From contig CAZSWT010000002.1 of assembly GCA_964611035.1 (NCBI GenBank), forward strand, positions 1-64,000: 64,000 nucleotides of DNA, written 5' to 3'. Below the pieces are notes generated by a model. The model searched no databases. It saw only the letters and a list, made by a program, of their open reading frames with translations, and was not told the origin of the DNA. Positions 1 to 7,725 of this stretch are shown here, piece by piece; positions within the stretch are counted from its first letter, which is position 1; each line of letters opens with the position of its first letter. The stretch is from B33-G16 sp964611035. Lineage in GTDB: Bacteria; Desulfobacterota; DSM-4660; Desulfatiglandales; B25-G16. The position numbers and the translations under genes are program-made.

Positions 1-2
1 TA

Positions 3-353
3 AATCTTTATGCCAATGCCTGGCAGGCCATGCCCAAAGGTGGAGATCTTTCCATCTCAACAGAAAATGTGACCATTGATAAACAGGATACTATGGCATT
101 TACGATAAAGCCTGGCAGGTATGTAAAGATCACTTTTGCAGACACGGGAGTTGGCATGGATGAGGCCACTCAACAGAGGATATTTGAACCATTTTTTACC
201 ACCAAACAGAGGGAAAGAGGCACAGGTTTAGGTCTTTCGACAGCCTATGGAATTACTAAAAGCCACGGAGGGATTATCAATGTGGCGAGTAAAAAGGGGA
301 AGGGAACTACCTTTACCATTTATCTTCCCGCATCGGAGAAGCAACGCAAATAG
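3..353 (+). CDS. sensor histidine kinase, C-terminal ATPase part (5' end cut off)
   Basis: This is the catalytic end of a two-component sensor kinase, the part that binds ATP and phosphorylates the histidine of the partner subunit. The frame is open from base 3, so the gene begins outside the window. The first visible residues (NLYANAWQAM) are an N box. They are followed by the G1 box DTGVGMD, the F box FEPFFTTK and the G2 box GTGLGLSTAYG. The protein stops shortly after the last strand (FTIYLP), with no fused receiver domain. Input domain, phospho-acceptor histidine and cognate regulator cannot be seen. The family is certain; the signal sensed is unknown. Confidence 0.93.
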   Translation, partial: NLYANAWQAMPKGGDLSISTENVTIDKQDTMAFTIKPGRYVKITFADTGVGMDEATQQRIFEPFFTTKQRERGTGLGLSTAYGITKSHGGIINVASKKGKGTTFTIYLPASEKQRK

Positions 354-402
354 GGGAAAGAATTAAATAAAAAAGTAAGCTTAAAAGAAATGGGGGATAT
401 AT

Positions 403-684
403 ATGGCCCGTTTAGGACCGGATGATGTAAAAGAAATACTTCAAATCCTTGAGGATGCCATTCACCTTATGCCAAAACTCGACAAGATGGATAAAATACG
501 AATAAGAAGTAAAATTAGAAAGCAATATAGCTGGCTTTCAACATTGAGTGATCCAAATGTTGATACGATTTATCGTAGATTGGAGGAAAGACTTTCTGAT
601 GTGTTTTCTTTATATCCTTTTGGATTTGCTGATCGGATCAAGAAAATCTTAGCGCAGAAATTAGCACATTTTCGTTCTGTGTGA
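403..684 (+). CDS. small hypothetical protein, charged and helical
   Basis: This is a 93-residue protein that I do not recognise. It is preceded by a GGGGGA purine run a suitable distance before the ATG. The sequence is rich in K, R, D and E and looks alpha-helical, with no signal peptide, membrane segment or cysteine motif. It lies 49 bases after the kinase on the same strand and could be co-transcribed with it. It is followed by an AT-rich gap that holds the brnT promoter. It is probably a real gene because of its ribosome site and amphipathic composition, but no function can be assigned. Confidence 0.55.
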   Translation: MARLGPDDVKEILQILEDAIHLMPKLDKMDKIRIRSKIRKQYSWLSTLSDPNVDTIYRRLEERLSDVFSLYPFGFADRIKKILAQKLAHFRSV

Positions 685-753
685 AGTCTTGAAAAGATGG
701 CAAAAAGGTTCTCATCGGGTTACTTTCATCGAAGTATCCATATATTTTTCTGA

Positions 754-781
754 TTGACAGAAGGTATATAATAAGTATAAT
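754..781 (+). promoter_or_regulatory. consensus sigma-70 promoter of brnTA
   Basis: A perfect -35 (TTGACA, 754-759) and a perfect -10 (TATAAT, 776-781) are separated by 16 bases. Transcription would begin around 787-789, only a few bases before the brnT ATG at 794. The mRNA would therefore be nearly leaderless, and no Shine-Dalgarno sequence is seen. The AT-rich imperfect dyad that overlaps the -10 region (about 776-793) is a reasonable place for the ribbon-helix-helix antitoxin to bind, as BrnA-type antitoxins repress their own operons. The operator is inference. Confidence 0.7.
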
Positions 782-793
782 AACTATATTATA

Positions 794-1054
794 ATGGAAT
801 TCGAGTTTGATAGTCATAAAAACAAGAACAATAAGAGAAAGCATGGCATCGATTTTATTGAAGCCTTCAAGTTATGGGATGATCCTGATAGAATTGAAAT
901 CCCTGCATACACTAATGACGAGAAAAGGTTTGTAGCGATTGGGAAAATTGCCGGGACATACTGGTCCGGTATTATCACCTACCGTGGTGAAAAAATTAGG
1001 ATCATTTCAGTGCGCCGATCCCGCAGGGAGGAGATAGAAATTTATGAAAGCTGA
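794..1054 (+). CDS. brnT: BrnT-family toxin (type II toxin-antitoxin)
   Basis: This 86-residue protein has the BrnT/DUF497 pattern: an N-terminal FEFDSHKNKNNKRKHGIDF motif (W/F-D-x-x-K-x-x-x-N-x-x-K-H-G), a central strand with RFVAIGKIAG, and a C-terminal IRIISVRRSRREE signature. BrnT proteins have a RelE-like fold and act as ribonucleases that stop translation when free of antitoxin. The gene overlaps the downstream antitoxin gene by 11 bases, the usual toxin-first order of this family, which favours translational coupling. The promoter directly upstream would give an almost leaderless message. Length is typical and the conserved positions look intact, so the toxin is probably functional. 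Confidence 0.9.
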   Translation: MEFEFDSHKNKNNKRKHGIDFIEAFKLWDDPDRIEIPAYTNDEKRFVAIGKIAGTYWSGIITYRGEKIRIISVRRSRREEIEIYES

Positions 1055-1271
1055 TGAGCTCGATAAAAAATTTGATGATGGCGAAGATATTTCTGAATTC
1101 CTCGATCTTTCACATGCAAGAAGACCCGGGCAAGAACAGAAAAGAGTCAATGTGGATTTTCCAGTGTGGATGATCCACTATTTAGACAAAGAAGCCAAGC
1201 GCCTTGGTGTACCCCGACAATCCATTATTAAGATTTGGATTGCTGAAAGATTAAAAAATATTTCGACCTGA
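1044..1271 (+). CDS. brnA: BrnA/CopG-type ribbon-helix-helix antitoxin
   Basis: This 75-residue partner of BrnT begins inside the end of the toxin gene. The second half (KRVNVDFPVWMIHYLD followed by KEAKRLGVPRQSIIKIW) is a ribbon-helix-helix DNA-binding domain: a beta strand, two helices and the GVPRQSIIK turn. The acidic N-terminal half (DELDKKFDDGEDISEFLD) probably wraps the toxin. Such antitoxins neutralise BrnT and repress the shared promoter as a complex. Position, size and domain order agree with that role. Naming it brnA rests on the neighbour, since the RHH domain alone is not diagnostic. Confidence 0.85.
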   Translation: MKADELDKKFDDGEDISEFLDLSHARRPGQEQKRVNVDFPVWMIHYLDKEAKRLGVPRQSIIKIWIAERLKNIST

Positions 1272-1498
1272 CCTTAGTTCACACAAGGCCTTCCTATGGC
1301 CGTAATGAATCTTCTATTCCTTGTCCAGTAACTATCTGACTGACAAATGAGTCTTACATTAGCTTTTTTCAAAGATAATCGTAATGTCTTTTTCTTAAAA
1401 AAACGAAAAAGAAAAATACTTTCATAAAAAAATTTTCTATTTTTGATTCAGGTGAGTTTATCAAAGGAATAAAATCCTTATAAAGGAGAAACGCAGCA

Positions 1499-1882
1499 AT
1501 GGCAGCCGAATTGTCTGAAAAGCGACATTCACAACGTGTGTCCCTTGCACTTCCCATCAATGGAAAGCGCCTGGGGAAATTGCTTCACAGCCATTCTTTC
1601 CAGGGCCACACCCAGGATGTGAGTTATGAGGGGCTCTGTATTAAGATAGACAGCACTAATGGATTTAAACCTGGTCAGGATGTAGCATTCAAGACAAGAC
1701 TGTATCCGGGTGATTTTCTCCTTAAGGCCCAAGGGAGGGTGTGCTGGATTAATGGTATGCCTGATCCTGATTGGCCCGTCAATATGGGTGTAAAGATAAC
1801 CCACATGCACCGCTATCGGCTCTGGGTTGAGAGGATCGAGAATAAAATTATTGAGACCGTGGTTAGTAATACCCGGCAATAA
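1499..1882 (+). CDS. PilZ-domain protein, probable c-di-GMP receptor
   Basis: This is a single-domain PilZ protein of 127 residues. Both ligand-binding signatures are present: RHSQR (RxxxR) near residue 9 and DVSYEG (DxSxxG) about 30 residues later, followed by the beta-barrel strands. The start is supported by AAAGGAG about ten bases upstream. PilZ domains bind cyclic di-GMP and pass the signal to motility, secretion or polysaccharide machinery. The target here cannot be told from context. The gene stands alone between the toxin-antitoxin pair and a PAS kinase. It is one of three small PilZ proteins in the window. Confidence 0.88.
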   Translation: MAAELSEKRHSQRVSLALPINGKRLGKLLHSHSFQGHTQDVSYEGLCIKIDSTNGFKPGQDVAFKTRLYPGDFLLKAQGRVCWINGMPDPDWPVNMGVKITHMHRYRLWVERIENKIIETVVSNTRQ

Positions 1883-1956
1883 TGTGTGAAGCATACATAA
1901 AAGAGGGGGCTTCGTCCGCTTTTAAAAGTTATTTTTCATGACGTGGGACTTTTTTT

Positions 1957-3114
1957 ATGACCAATAACCCAAGCTATAAAACATTAGAACAAAGCATTAA
2001 GGAGTTGCAGCGCGAAGCTGCTGAGCTCAGGCAGTCTGATGAAGCGATATGGGAAGGCGAGGAGAAATACCGCACCCTTTTTGATGAATCAAGAGATGCG
2101 ATCTATATTACCAGTCGAGAGGGTAAATTCCTTGATGTCAACCGGGCCTTATTAGAGCTATTTGAATATACAAAAGAAGAAATGATAGATAAACTCAATG
2201 TAGAGGAAATATATGTGTATCCTGGTGATAGAGATATGTTTCAGAAGGAAATAGAGAAAAATGGATCAGTGAGAGATTATGAGGTAAAATTCTGCAAAAA
2301 GAACGGCACAGAGATGGACTGTTTACTTACCGGTACTGTTAGGCGCTCCAGCACGGGAAGGATATTAGGATATCAGGGTATGATTCGGGATGTCACCGAG
2401 CAAAAGCGTATTGAACGTCTTCGCGATGACGTTCAACGCATGATGCGCCACGACCTCAAGAGTCCTTTGATAGGGATCATTGGACTTGCAGGGCTGCTCC
2501 TTAAAACCAAAAATCTTACCGACAAACAGGATAGCGCATCACGCATGCTACAGGAACTCGGGGAGAGAATGCTTGGATTCATTGATCGAACACGCGATCT
2601 CTTTCAAATGGAGCAGGGGAGCTATACGCTCAAGCCCCAGGAGGTTAATATTCTTAGCGTGTTACAGAGAATAAAAAAAACACTAAAGCCTCTGGCATTA
2701 AAAAGAAACACGAATTTTGTGTTCACCATGTATGGTCAGCCTACTCATCTTAAAACTAAATATGTGATTCTGTGTGAGGAGGCCTTAGTTGAAATCATGT
2801 TTGCCAATCTCGTTAAGAATGCCATCGAAGCCTCGCCCGAAGGCGGCACCATTCGCATTTCTATTGATACTGTGGAGAGGTCAGGGCAGGGTTTTCATAG
2901 TATCGACATTCACAACATCGGTGTCGTACCTTTGGAGATATGCGAGAATTTCTTTAAACCCTATACGACCAGCGGTAAAGATGGTGGCACTGGACTGGGA
3001 ACCCACAACGCTCTACTCGTAGCCCGCACCCACAAAGGCGATATCAGGTTTACAACATCTGAAGATGAGGGTACCCACGTAACAGTTCACTTGCCTATAA
3101 ATGTTGACGAATAA
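1957..3114 (+). CDS. PAS-domain sensor histidine kinase
   Basis: This 385-residue soluble kinase has a short N-terminal coiled coil, a PAS domain (about residues 35-148, ending in the typical RDVTEQK linker), a HisKA dimerisation domain with the phospho-accepting histidine in MRHDLKSPL (H165), and an ATPase domain (N box ANLVKNAIEAS, G2 box GGTGLGTHNA). There is no membrane segment, so it reads a cytoplasmic signal or a cofactor in the PAS pocket. No response regulator is adjacent, so it is an orphan kinase. The next gene downstream is the transposase of an insertion sequence. The start lacks a clear ribosome site, and the N-terminus could be a little shorter. Confidence 0.93.
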   Translation: MTNNPSYKTLEQSIKELQREAAELRQSDEAIWEGEEKYRTLFDESRDAIYITSREGKFLDVNRALLELFEYTKEEMIDKLNVEEIYVYPGDRDMFQKEIEKNGSVRDYEVKFCKKNGTEMDCLLTGTVRRSSTGRILGYQGMIRDVTEQKRIERLRDDVQRMMRHDLKSPLIGIIGLAGLLLKTKNLTDKQDSASRMLQELGERMLGFIDRTRDLFQMEQGSYTLKPQEVNILSVLQRIKKTLKPLALKRNTNFVFTMYGQPTHLKTKYVILCEEALVEIMFANLVKNAIEASPEGGTIRISIDTVERSGQGFHSIDIHNIGVVPLEICENFFKPYTTSGKDGGTGLGTHNALLVARTHKGDIRFTTSEDEGTHVTVHLPINVDE

Positions 3115-3236
3115 CATGCAGTACAGCTTTGTGTCTTCAGCGCCAGCATGGTATTTCGTGGTTTGGGCCTTATCGGTCTTTAAGGATTCAGAAAGGGATT
3201 GTAAGAAGCGATAATTAACGCTATCTATGATGCAGT

Positions 3237-5259
3237 AAAGGCAGGGTCATCGTGACAAGCCGATCGCTTAACGTGTTGAAAACTTCTTAACATTTGTCTC
3301 CCTATCGGGTAAAATCTGGTAGGGGGATTTCATTGCTCAAAGGACCAAACCAGCTCGATGAACGTGTCCCGATGGAGGTCGGCACGATTCAGGTCAATTT
3401 CTGCAAGAATCCGCAATGCCAGAATTTCGGCATTCCGGCTAGCACGACAAGACAGCCCAGAGGCCGAGGAGCAGCGGAGCGTGGTAGGGATACTTATAGC
3501 ATAGTTGGCTCAGGCCGAGGCACGCCCATGCTTCGGTGCAGTTTTTGCGGCCAATATCCAACGATAAAGAGTAACAAAGCCATCCATGAAGAGCTGAACC
3601 GCTTTTGGAAGCCTTTTGATACCATAGCTATCTCGACCTGTCCAAACCAAGACTGCCCGAACCACCATATAGATATAGAAAAAGGTAAGACTCACTATCA
3701 CTCGTTCGGACGGACAAAAGCAGGATCTATACGATATCGTTGCAAGGCGTGCGGCAGAACATTCGTTACCGCTTCATCGCCCACGATCCGGCACCGAAAA
3801 CCCCACAAAAATGCCGCTATTTTTCGTCTTCTCGTCAATAAGGTGCCTTTCCGTCGTATCTGCGAGGTGGAAGGGATCACCATGTCCACTCTCTACCGGA
3901 AGATCGATTTTATTCATCAGCAGTGCACAGGTTTTGCAGCTGAGAGGGAACGCAATCTTCCATCCATGTCGTTTGCCCGCCTCTATATTGGAGTTGACCG
4001 GCAAGACTATATGATCAACTGGTCGGACGCCAAGGACCGTAGAAACATCGTTTTCCGTGCTGTCGGCAGCGCTGACAACACAACCGGTTATGTCCTCGGC
4101 CTACATCTCAACTTTGATCCCTCACTGGATCCGGACGACATAGAGAGAGATGCGATTGCCTCAGGTAATTACAAAGTAAAACCGGCCTACAGGCAACATG
4201 CCCGTCTCTGGCTCCGACGGGATTACATCGAGGCCATCAAGAAGACCCGAGCCCGAAGATTTGGCATACATGCAGAATCTCTGAGGGGGAACATAGCTGC
4301 TACATATAAGGACGTTGCCAAGAGGGATGATGTCGAAGCGTTCGACAGTCTAGATGACGATCTTACTCTTCCGAAAAAGGGGATGCAAGTCCGTGGAGAA
4401 TACACCATGTACGGGCACTTTTTCTTTCTTAGGAAACTTCTCGATAACACAGAAAAGGTCCGTTTTTTTCTCGATCAGGACTCAGCCTTCCGGGCTGCTT
4501 GTCTGTCGGCATTTTCCGATAGGATCAGGGAGGGACGCTGCGATGCCTTTTACGTGCGGATCAACGCCGAGACGACCATTGACGAAAAGCGCCGGATCTT
4601 GGCAGACAATCGGCGCCGCATGGCAGCAATGAAGCAGCTACATCCCGACCTGAAGGATTGGCAGGTAAAACTCCTGATGATAAAGGAGAAAATGGCCCAG
4701 ATGGTCAACATCGGGAAATGGCAGGATCGTTGGGTGGAACATCCGTTCCCGAATATGAGCGAGCCCGAAAAGGCCATGTGCTACTTGACGGATATCCAGG
4801 GGTATGACGAGGACCATCTTGCCTGGCTCTACAACAAGGCAAGCCTCCATGCCATTGACCGCTTCTTCATGCAGGTCCGAAGGAGATTATCGCTGCTAGA
4901 GAGACCGGTCAGCAGTTCGGCAAGCTTGGGCCGCCGCTGGTTCGGCTACGGCCCCTACAAACCGGTTATGGTTGGCAAACTGCTGGATATCTTCCGCGTC
5001 TTCTACAATTTCGTTGAAGTTGGCAGGAACAAGCAGACCCCGGCAATGCGGTTGGGACTGGCAAAGGGCAAGATAACTGTTGAGAATATTATCTATTATC
5101 AGTGACAAAGCTGTTTAGAATTTTTCAGTCAGTAAAGCATCTGCCCGTTGCGGAAGATTTCTTCCAAAAAGAAAAGAACCGCTGATACTCAGCCAGCAGT
5201 CCTTTTTCACTTTTCTTCAACACGTTAAGCGATCGGCTCGTCATCGTGATCCTGCCTTT
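3237..5259 (+). mobile_element. insertion sequence with ~43-bp imperfect terminal inverted repeats
   Basis: The ends at 3237-3280 and 5216-5259 are inverted copies of each other. The inner block AGCCGATCGCTTAACGTG plus TTGAA matches exactly, and the outer AAAGGCAGG also matches. A few mismatches lie between them. The roughly 2-kb element carries one gene, a zinc-ribbon transposase, and is visibly more GC-rich than its AT-rich surroundings, which fits recent arrival. I could not make out an unambiguous target-site duplication. Assignment to a named IS family is uncertain. Confidence 0.85.
3333..5105 (+). CDS. DDE-type transposase with N-terminal zinc ribbons
   Basis: This single large gene fills the insertion sequence. 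The frame is open from a TTG at 3294 (603 residues). The TTG at 3333 is preferred because AGGGGG lies six bases before it; an ATG at 3372 has no such site. The N-terminal part carries three CxxC-type zinc-binding patches (CKNPQCQN, CSFCGQ, then CPNQDC and RYRCKACGRTF), the last resembling the InsA domain of IS1. A helix-turn-helix-like stretch (ICEVEGITMSTLYRKI) follows. Candidate catalytic acids are the D in IGVDRQDY, the D in FFLDQDSAF and a glutamate near the C-terminus (LLERPV). It would cut and join the flanking inverted repeats. Family placement is inference. Confidence 0.8.
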   Translation: MLKGPNQLDERVPMEVGTIQVNFCKNPQCQNFGIPASTTRQPRGRGAAERGRDTYSIVGSGRGTPMLRCSFCGQYPTIKSNKAIHEELNRFWKPFDTIAISTCPNQDCPNHHIDIEKGKTHYHSFGRTKAGSIRYRCKACGRTFVTASSPTIRHRKPHKNAAIFRLLVNKVPFRRICEVEGITMSTLYRKIDFIHQQCTGFAAERERNLPSMSFARLYIGVDRQDYMINWSDAKDRRNIVFRAVGSADNTTGYVLGLHLNFDPSLDPDDIERDAIASGNYKVKPAYRQHARLWLRRDYIEAIKKTRARRFGIHAESLRGNIAATYKDVAKRDDVEAFDSLDDDLTLPKKGMQVRGEYTMYGHFFFLRKLLDNTEKVRFFLDQDSAFRAACLSAFSDRIREGRCDAFYVRINAETTIDEKRRILADNRRRMAAMKQLHPDLKDWQVKLLMIKEKMAQMVNIGKWQDRWVEHPFPNMSEPEKAMCYLTDIQGYDEDHLAWLYNKASLHAIDRFFMQVRRRLSLLERPVSSSASLGRRWFGYGPYKPVMVGKLLDIFRVFYNFVEVGRNKQTPAMRLGLAKGKITVENIIYYQ

Positions 5260-5351
5260 TTTTTGTGAACGTGCTCTTTTCACTTGTGAATAGCAAAATA
5301 GATAGAAATATCGTATAATTTTTGAAGCGATGATGGAGAGCAGTCCTTTCA

Positions 5352-5416
5352 GAAAAGCTCATCCTCGTTTTAAGGTGAAAAGAATTGCCAGGTTTTGTGA
5401 AGATATCGTATAATGA
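5352..5416. repeat. partial copy of a dispersed palindromic repeat
   Basis: This stretch, beginning with TTTCAGAAAAGCTCATCCTC and running through CAGGTTTTGTGAAG, matches the right arm of the long inverted repeat at 41774-42019 over about 70 bases with scattered differences. It lies between the insertion sequence and the VanZ-like gene and overlaps the region where that gene's promoter should be. The left arm is not present here, so the copy is truncated. Confidence 0.5.
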
Positions 5417-5820
5417 GCGCCATGTTGAATGAGATGGATACCAAGAAGTCCTTAAATACACAGCTATTTTCCTTTATCATCCTTTTTCTCTGGGGGGTAT
5501 CAATCAGCATGGTATGCTACCTTTCTATCGTACCCAGAGTAGAGTTCCCAGTAGGTTTCAGGTGGGCTGATGTCGTATACCATTTTTGTGCCTATCTCTG
5601 GCTTTCTTTTCTTCCGTTTATCAGCTTTCGAAGCGTTCAGGGTGCATGGATATCGGCATTGTTGATGATTCCGCTTGGCATCGGGCTTGAGTTCGGTCAA
5701 CATTTTGTGCCAGCGAGAGTTTTTTCAATAATGGATATGGCTGCTAACTCCTGTGGTGTCATGGTAGGTATTGTGTGTGGTCTATATTTGAGGTCAATAT
5801 TTAGGAGTACGAGATATTAG
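5413..5820 (+). CDS. VanZ-like membrane protein
   Basis: This 135-residue membrane protein belongs to the VanZ-like superfamily. Four hydrophobic segments are visible. The family signature is present: ADVVYHFCAYLWLS (D-x-x-x-H-x-x-x-Y) in the second segment, and LEFGQHFVPARVFSIMDMAA followed by NSCGVMVG (E-x-x-Q-x-x-x-P-x-R-x-x-x-x-x-D-x-x-x-N) near the C-terminus. VanZ itself gives low-level teicoplanin resistance, but most stand-alone members have no known role. The stop codon lies inside the array of 7-bp repeats that follows, so the last residues (RSTRY) may be repeat-derived. Confidence 0.85.
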   Translation: MSAMLNEMDTKKSLNTQLFSFIILFLWGVSISMVCYLSIVPRVEFPVGFRWADVVYHFCAYLWLSFLPFISFRSVQGAWISALLMIPLGIGLEFGQHFVPARVFSIMDMAANSCGVMVGIVCGLYLRSIFRSTRY

Positions 5821-5896
5821 ATACTTGATATTAGATACTTGATATTAGATACTGGATACTTGATACTGCGTGCTAGATACTCGATACCTGAATATC
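5813..5896. repeat. array of twelve degenerate 7-bp repeats
   Basis: Twelve consecutive heptamers, mostly GATATTA, GATACTT or GATACTG, run without a break, with the 7-bp phase kept throughout. The stop codon of the VanZ-like gene lies in the first unit. The array is a gene-free member of the 7-bp repeat class that also borders the four-helix-bundle cassettes at 49.9, 57.1 and 58.5 kb. It is not a CRISPR: there are no spacers. Confidence 0.85.
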
Positions 5897-5903
5897 TAAA
5901 ATT

Positions 5904-6068
5904 TTGCCCCGACCGCAGAAAGCCCCGTCTTTAGCCGTGGATGAATGCGCTGACGGTCGGGATGTCGTGACACTAAGTCCCGCCGTTCGCGAAGCGAATC
6001 GGCAAAACTAAGTGGTGCCACGGGCTTGCCCGCCAGAAGTAAGGCGGACTTGCCCGTGGGGCTCCACT
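5904..6068. other. GC-rich structured block, possible IS200/IS605 right-end remnant
   Basis: About 165 GC-rich bases lie in very AT-rich surroundings and fold into three nested or adjacent hairpins. CCCGACCG (from 5905) pairs with CGGTCGGG (near 5953). CCGTTCGC pairs with GCGAATCGG around 5990. A long, nearly perfect hairpin of about 25 bp fills 6011-6068 (AGTGGTGCCACGGGC pairing with GCCCGTGGGGCTCCACT). The phrase AGAAAGCCCCGTCTTTAG resembles the 3' end of tnpB genes, where the guide-RNA scaffold of IS200/IS605 elements lies. No tnpA or tnpB reading frame remains, so this is either a decayed end or an unrelated structured RNA. Confidence 0.45.
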
Positions 6069-6417
6069 AAAAAGTGGAATTTAATTTCCCATAATGCTGT
6101 ATACTTTTACACATTTATCACATAGACTTTTTATATGTTACTCTAACTGTCTGAAATCTGGTGTAATTTTTCACACGCATAATTTTGCATATATTTTGCT
6201 ACTATACTTATCTGGATACGTTTATCTTTCATTTGTAAAAAAGCAAGGATAGCGTCTTTTTTAAAAATTACTTGTGAAAGGCTCGATTCTGGGTGTCGAT
6301 ATAAACAATAGAGACTGAGCGTGGTTTTGGACTGAGCCTTTTATATATAAAAATTAAACGGTATATCAATATGTTGTAGTTTACATTTAATGTAACACTT
6401 AATTATATCCAATTCAT
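6069..6417. other. AT-rich intergenic stretch, no gene seen
   Basis: About 350 AT-rich bases lie between the structured block and the promoter of the envelope gene cluster. I see no reading frame with a plausible start, no RNA gene and no clear repeat. Confidence 0.6.
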
Positions 6418-6446
6418 TTGACATTTTTCTCATGATCATTTAAATT
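6418..6446 (+). promoter_or_regulatory. candidate promoter of the FlgT-like gene
   Basis: A perfect -35 (TTGACA, 6418-6423) is followed after 17 bases by TAAATT (6441-6446), a weaker -10. This would start a message about 45-50 bases before the ATG at 6502. It is the only good match in the gap and is placed to drive the three-gene envelope cluster. Confidence 0.5.
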
Positions 6447-6501
6447 GCTAATCTCTAACTACAATTAATTTTTTTGTAACTCATTTATGTGGAGTAGCGT
6501 A

Positions 6502-7623
6502 ATGAAGCGATATATTGTTATCCTCATGATGTGTTGTATCTTTACCATGCCCGCCTTTTTTACAGCCCATGCACAAAAAATAGTTCAGGCTCAGGGAACT
6601 GCGTCGGTTCAGAAGGATTTTGTTGCTATTGCAAGGGATAGAGCGATTTCTGATGCCCAGAGGCTCGCTGTTGAGCAGGCAGTTGGCGTAATGATTAGTA
6701 ATGAGACGCTTGTGGAGAATTATCAAGTGATATCTGATAAGATCCTGCAAGAATCAAAGGGATATATTCAATCCTATGAGGTACTTTCCGATCAAAGGGA
6801 GGGGGATATCTATAAAGTGACCATTCAGGCGGTAGTGAGTATAGGTCAGATTAAAAATGACCTTGAAGCCATTCGCCTGATTATTGCAAGAAAATCGAAA
6901 CCTCGCTTGATGATTCTCTTTGACGGAAGAGATCAGGAGGATTCTATCGCTGAAGCCGGTATGACAAAATATTTTTTATCAAAGGGATTTAAATTAGTTG
7001 ATTCAGATACTGTCAGAAAAAATTTAGAACATGACCGTCTTATGAGCCTGGCTCGTGATCCACAGGGTGCAGCTCAGGTCGGGCAGCGTTTTGGAGCTGA
7101 GGTGATACTTTTATGTAGCGTGGAAACCAGCAGCAATCCGTTTAGGGTTGGTGATGTTGAAATGTATTCCAATCGTGCGACGATATCTGCGAAGGTAGTC
7201 AATGTTGATACAGGGGCTATTATTACCACTGGAAGCGAGACAAAACGAATACCTGGCATTCAAGGTTTAATCCAAGCCACTACAGAACAGAGCGCTGAGT
7301 TGCTGGCCGGCACATTAATGAATGATATTTTAAATCAATGGTCATCTGAGTTAACGAATACGGTTGAGGTCAAACTTTTTGCCTCACAATTTCACTCTTT
7401 TGATGAGTTAAGCTCATTTAAGACGTTTCTGACGAATGAAGTCCGGGGAATAAAGGACATACGGCTGAGATCATATGCCCAGGGAAGGGCAGAGATGGAG
7501 TTAGATTTTCAGGGTGATACCCAGTCGTTAGCCAATGACTTAGAAGGTCGAAATGTAGGTAGCAGGTCCATTACAATATCTGAAATAAGCCAGAACAGGC
7601 TGGAGATTGGGCTTTCACCATAA
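6502..7623 (+). CDS. exported FlgT-like / CsgG-like envelope protein
   Basis: This is a secreted protein of 373 residues from the ATG at 6502, which has GTGGAG seven bases upstream. The in-frame ATG at 6487 has none. The N-terminus is a signal peptide ending in AHA. The first domain (about residues 25-120) has the flagellar assembly T N-terminal pattern (ARDRAISDAQRLAVEQAVG, then an SIGQIK strand). The middle (about 130-270) resembles the CsgG/TolB-like domain, and the end is a small alpha/beta domain. Its neighbours downstream also carry CsgG-like domains, so the three probably build one outer-membrane or periplasmic assembly. It is not proof of a flagellum, since no flagellar genes are nearby. 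Confidence 0.72.
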   Translation: MKRYIVILMMCCIFTMPAFFTAHAQKIVQAQGTASVQKDFVAIARDRAISDAQRLAVEQAVGVMISNETLVENYQVISDKILQESKGYIQSYEVLSDQREGDIYKVTIQAVVSIGQIKNDLEAIRLIIARKSKPRLMILFDGRDQEDSIAEAGMTKYFLSKGFKLVDSDTVRKNLEHDRLMSLARDPQGAAQVGQRFGAEVILLCSVETSSNPFRVGDVEMYSNRATISAKVVNVDTGAIITTGSETKRIPGIQGLIQATTEQSAELLAGTLMNDILNQWSSELTNTVEVKLFASQFHSFDELSSFKTFLTNEVRGIKDIRLRSYAQGRAEMELDFQGDTQSLANDLEGRNVGSRSITISEISQNRLEIGLSP

Positions 7624-7725
7624 TTATGACGTTTTTCAGAGTGCTAAAAAACCAATCAAGGATATAACCTATTCCTATTTACTGGTCATATACGAGAGGT
7701 GGTCTATTTTAAAGAGGAGGGGAAT

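Noticed and set aside
1529..1894. 121-codon frame opposite the PilZ gene
   Set aside because: It is a shadow of the PilZ gene on the other strand. The PilZ motifs are on the plus strand.
5813..5896. CRISPR array
   Set aside because: The repeats are 7 bases long, degenerate and continuous, with no spacers, and no cas gene is nearby. The same holds for the other 7-bp arrays.
6502..7623. Flagellar gene cluster
   Set aside because: The first domain is FlgT-like, but no other flagellar gene is near. The neighbours share CsgG-like domains instead.
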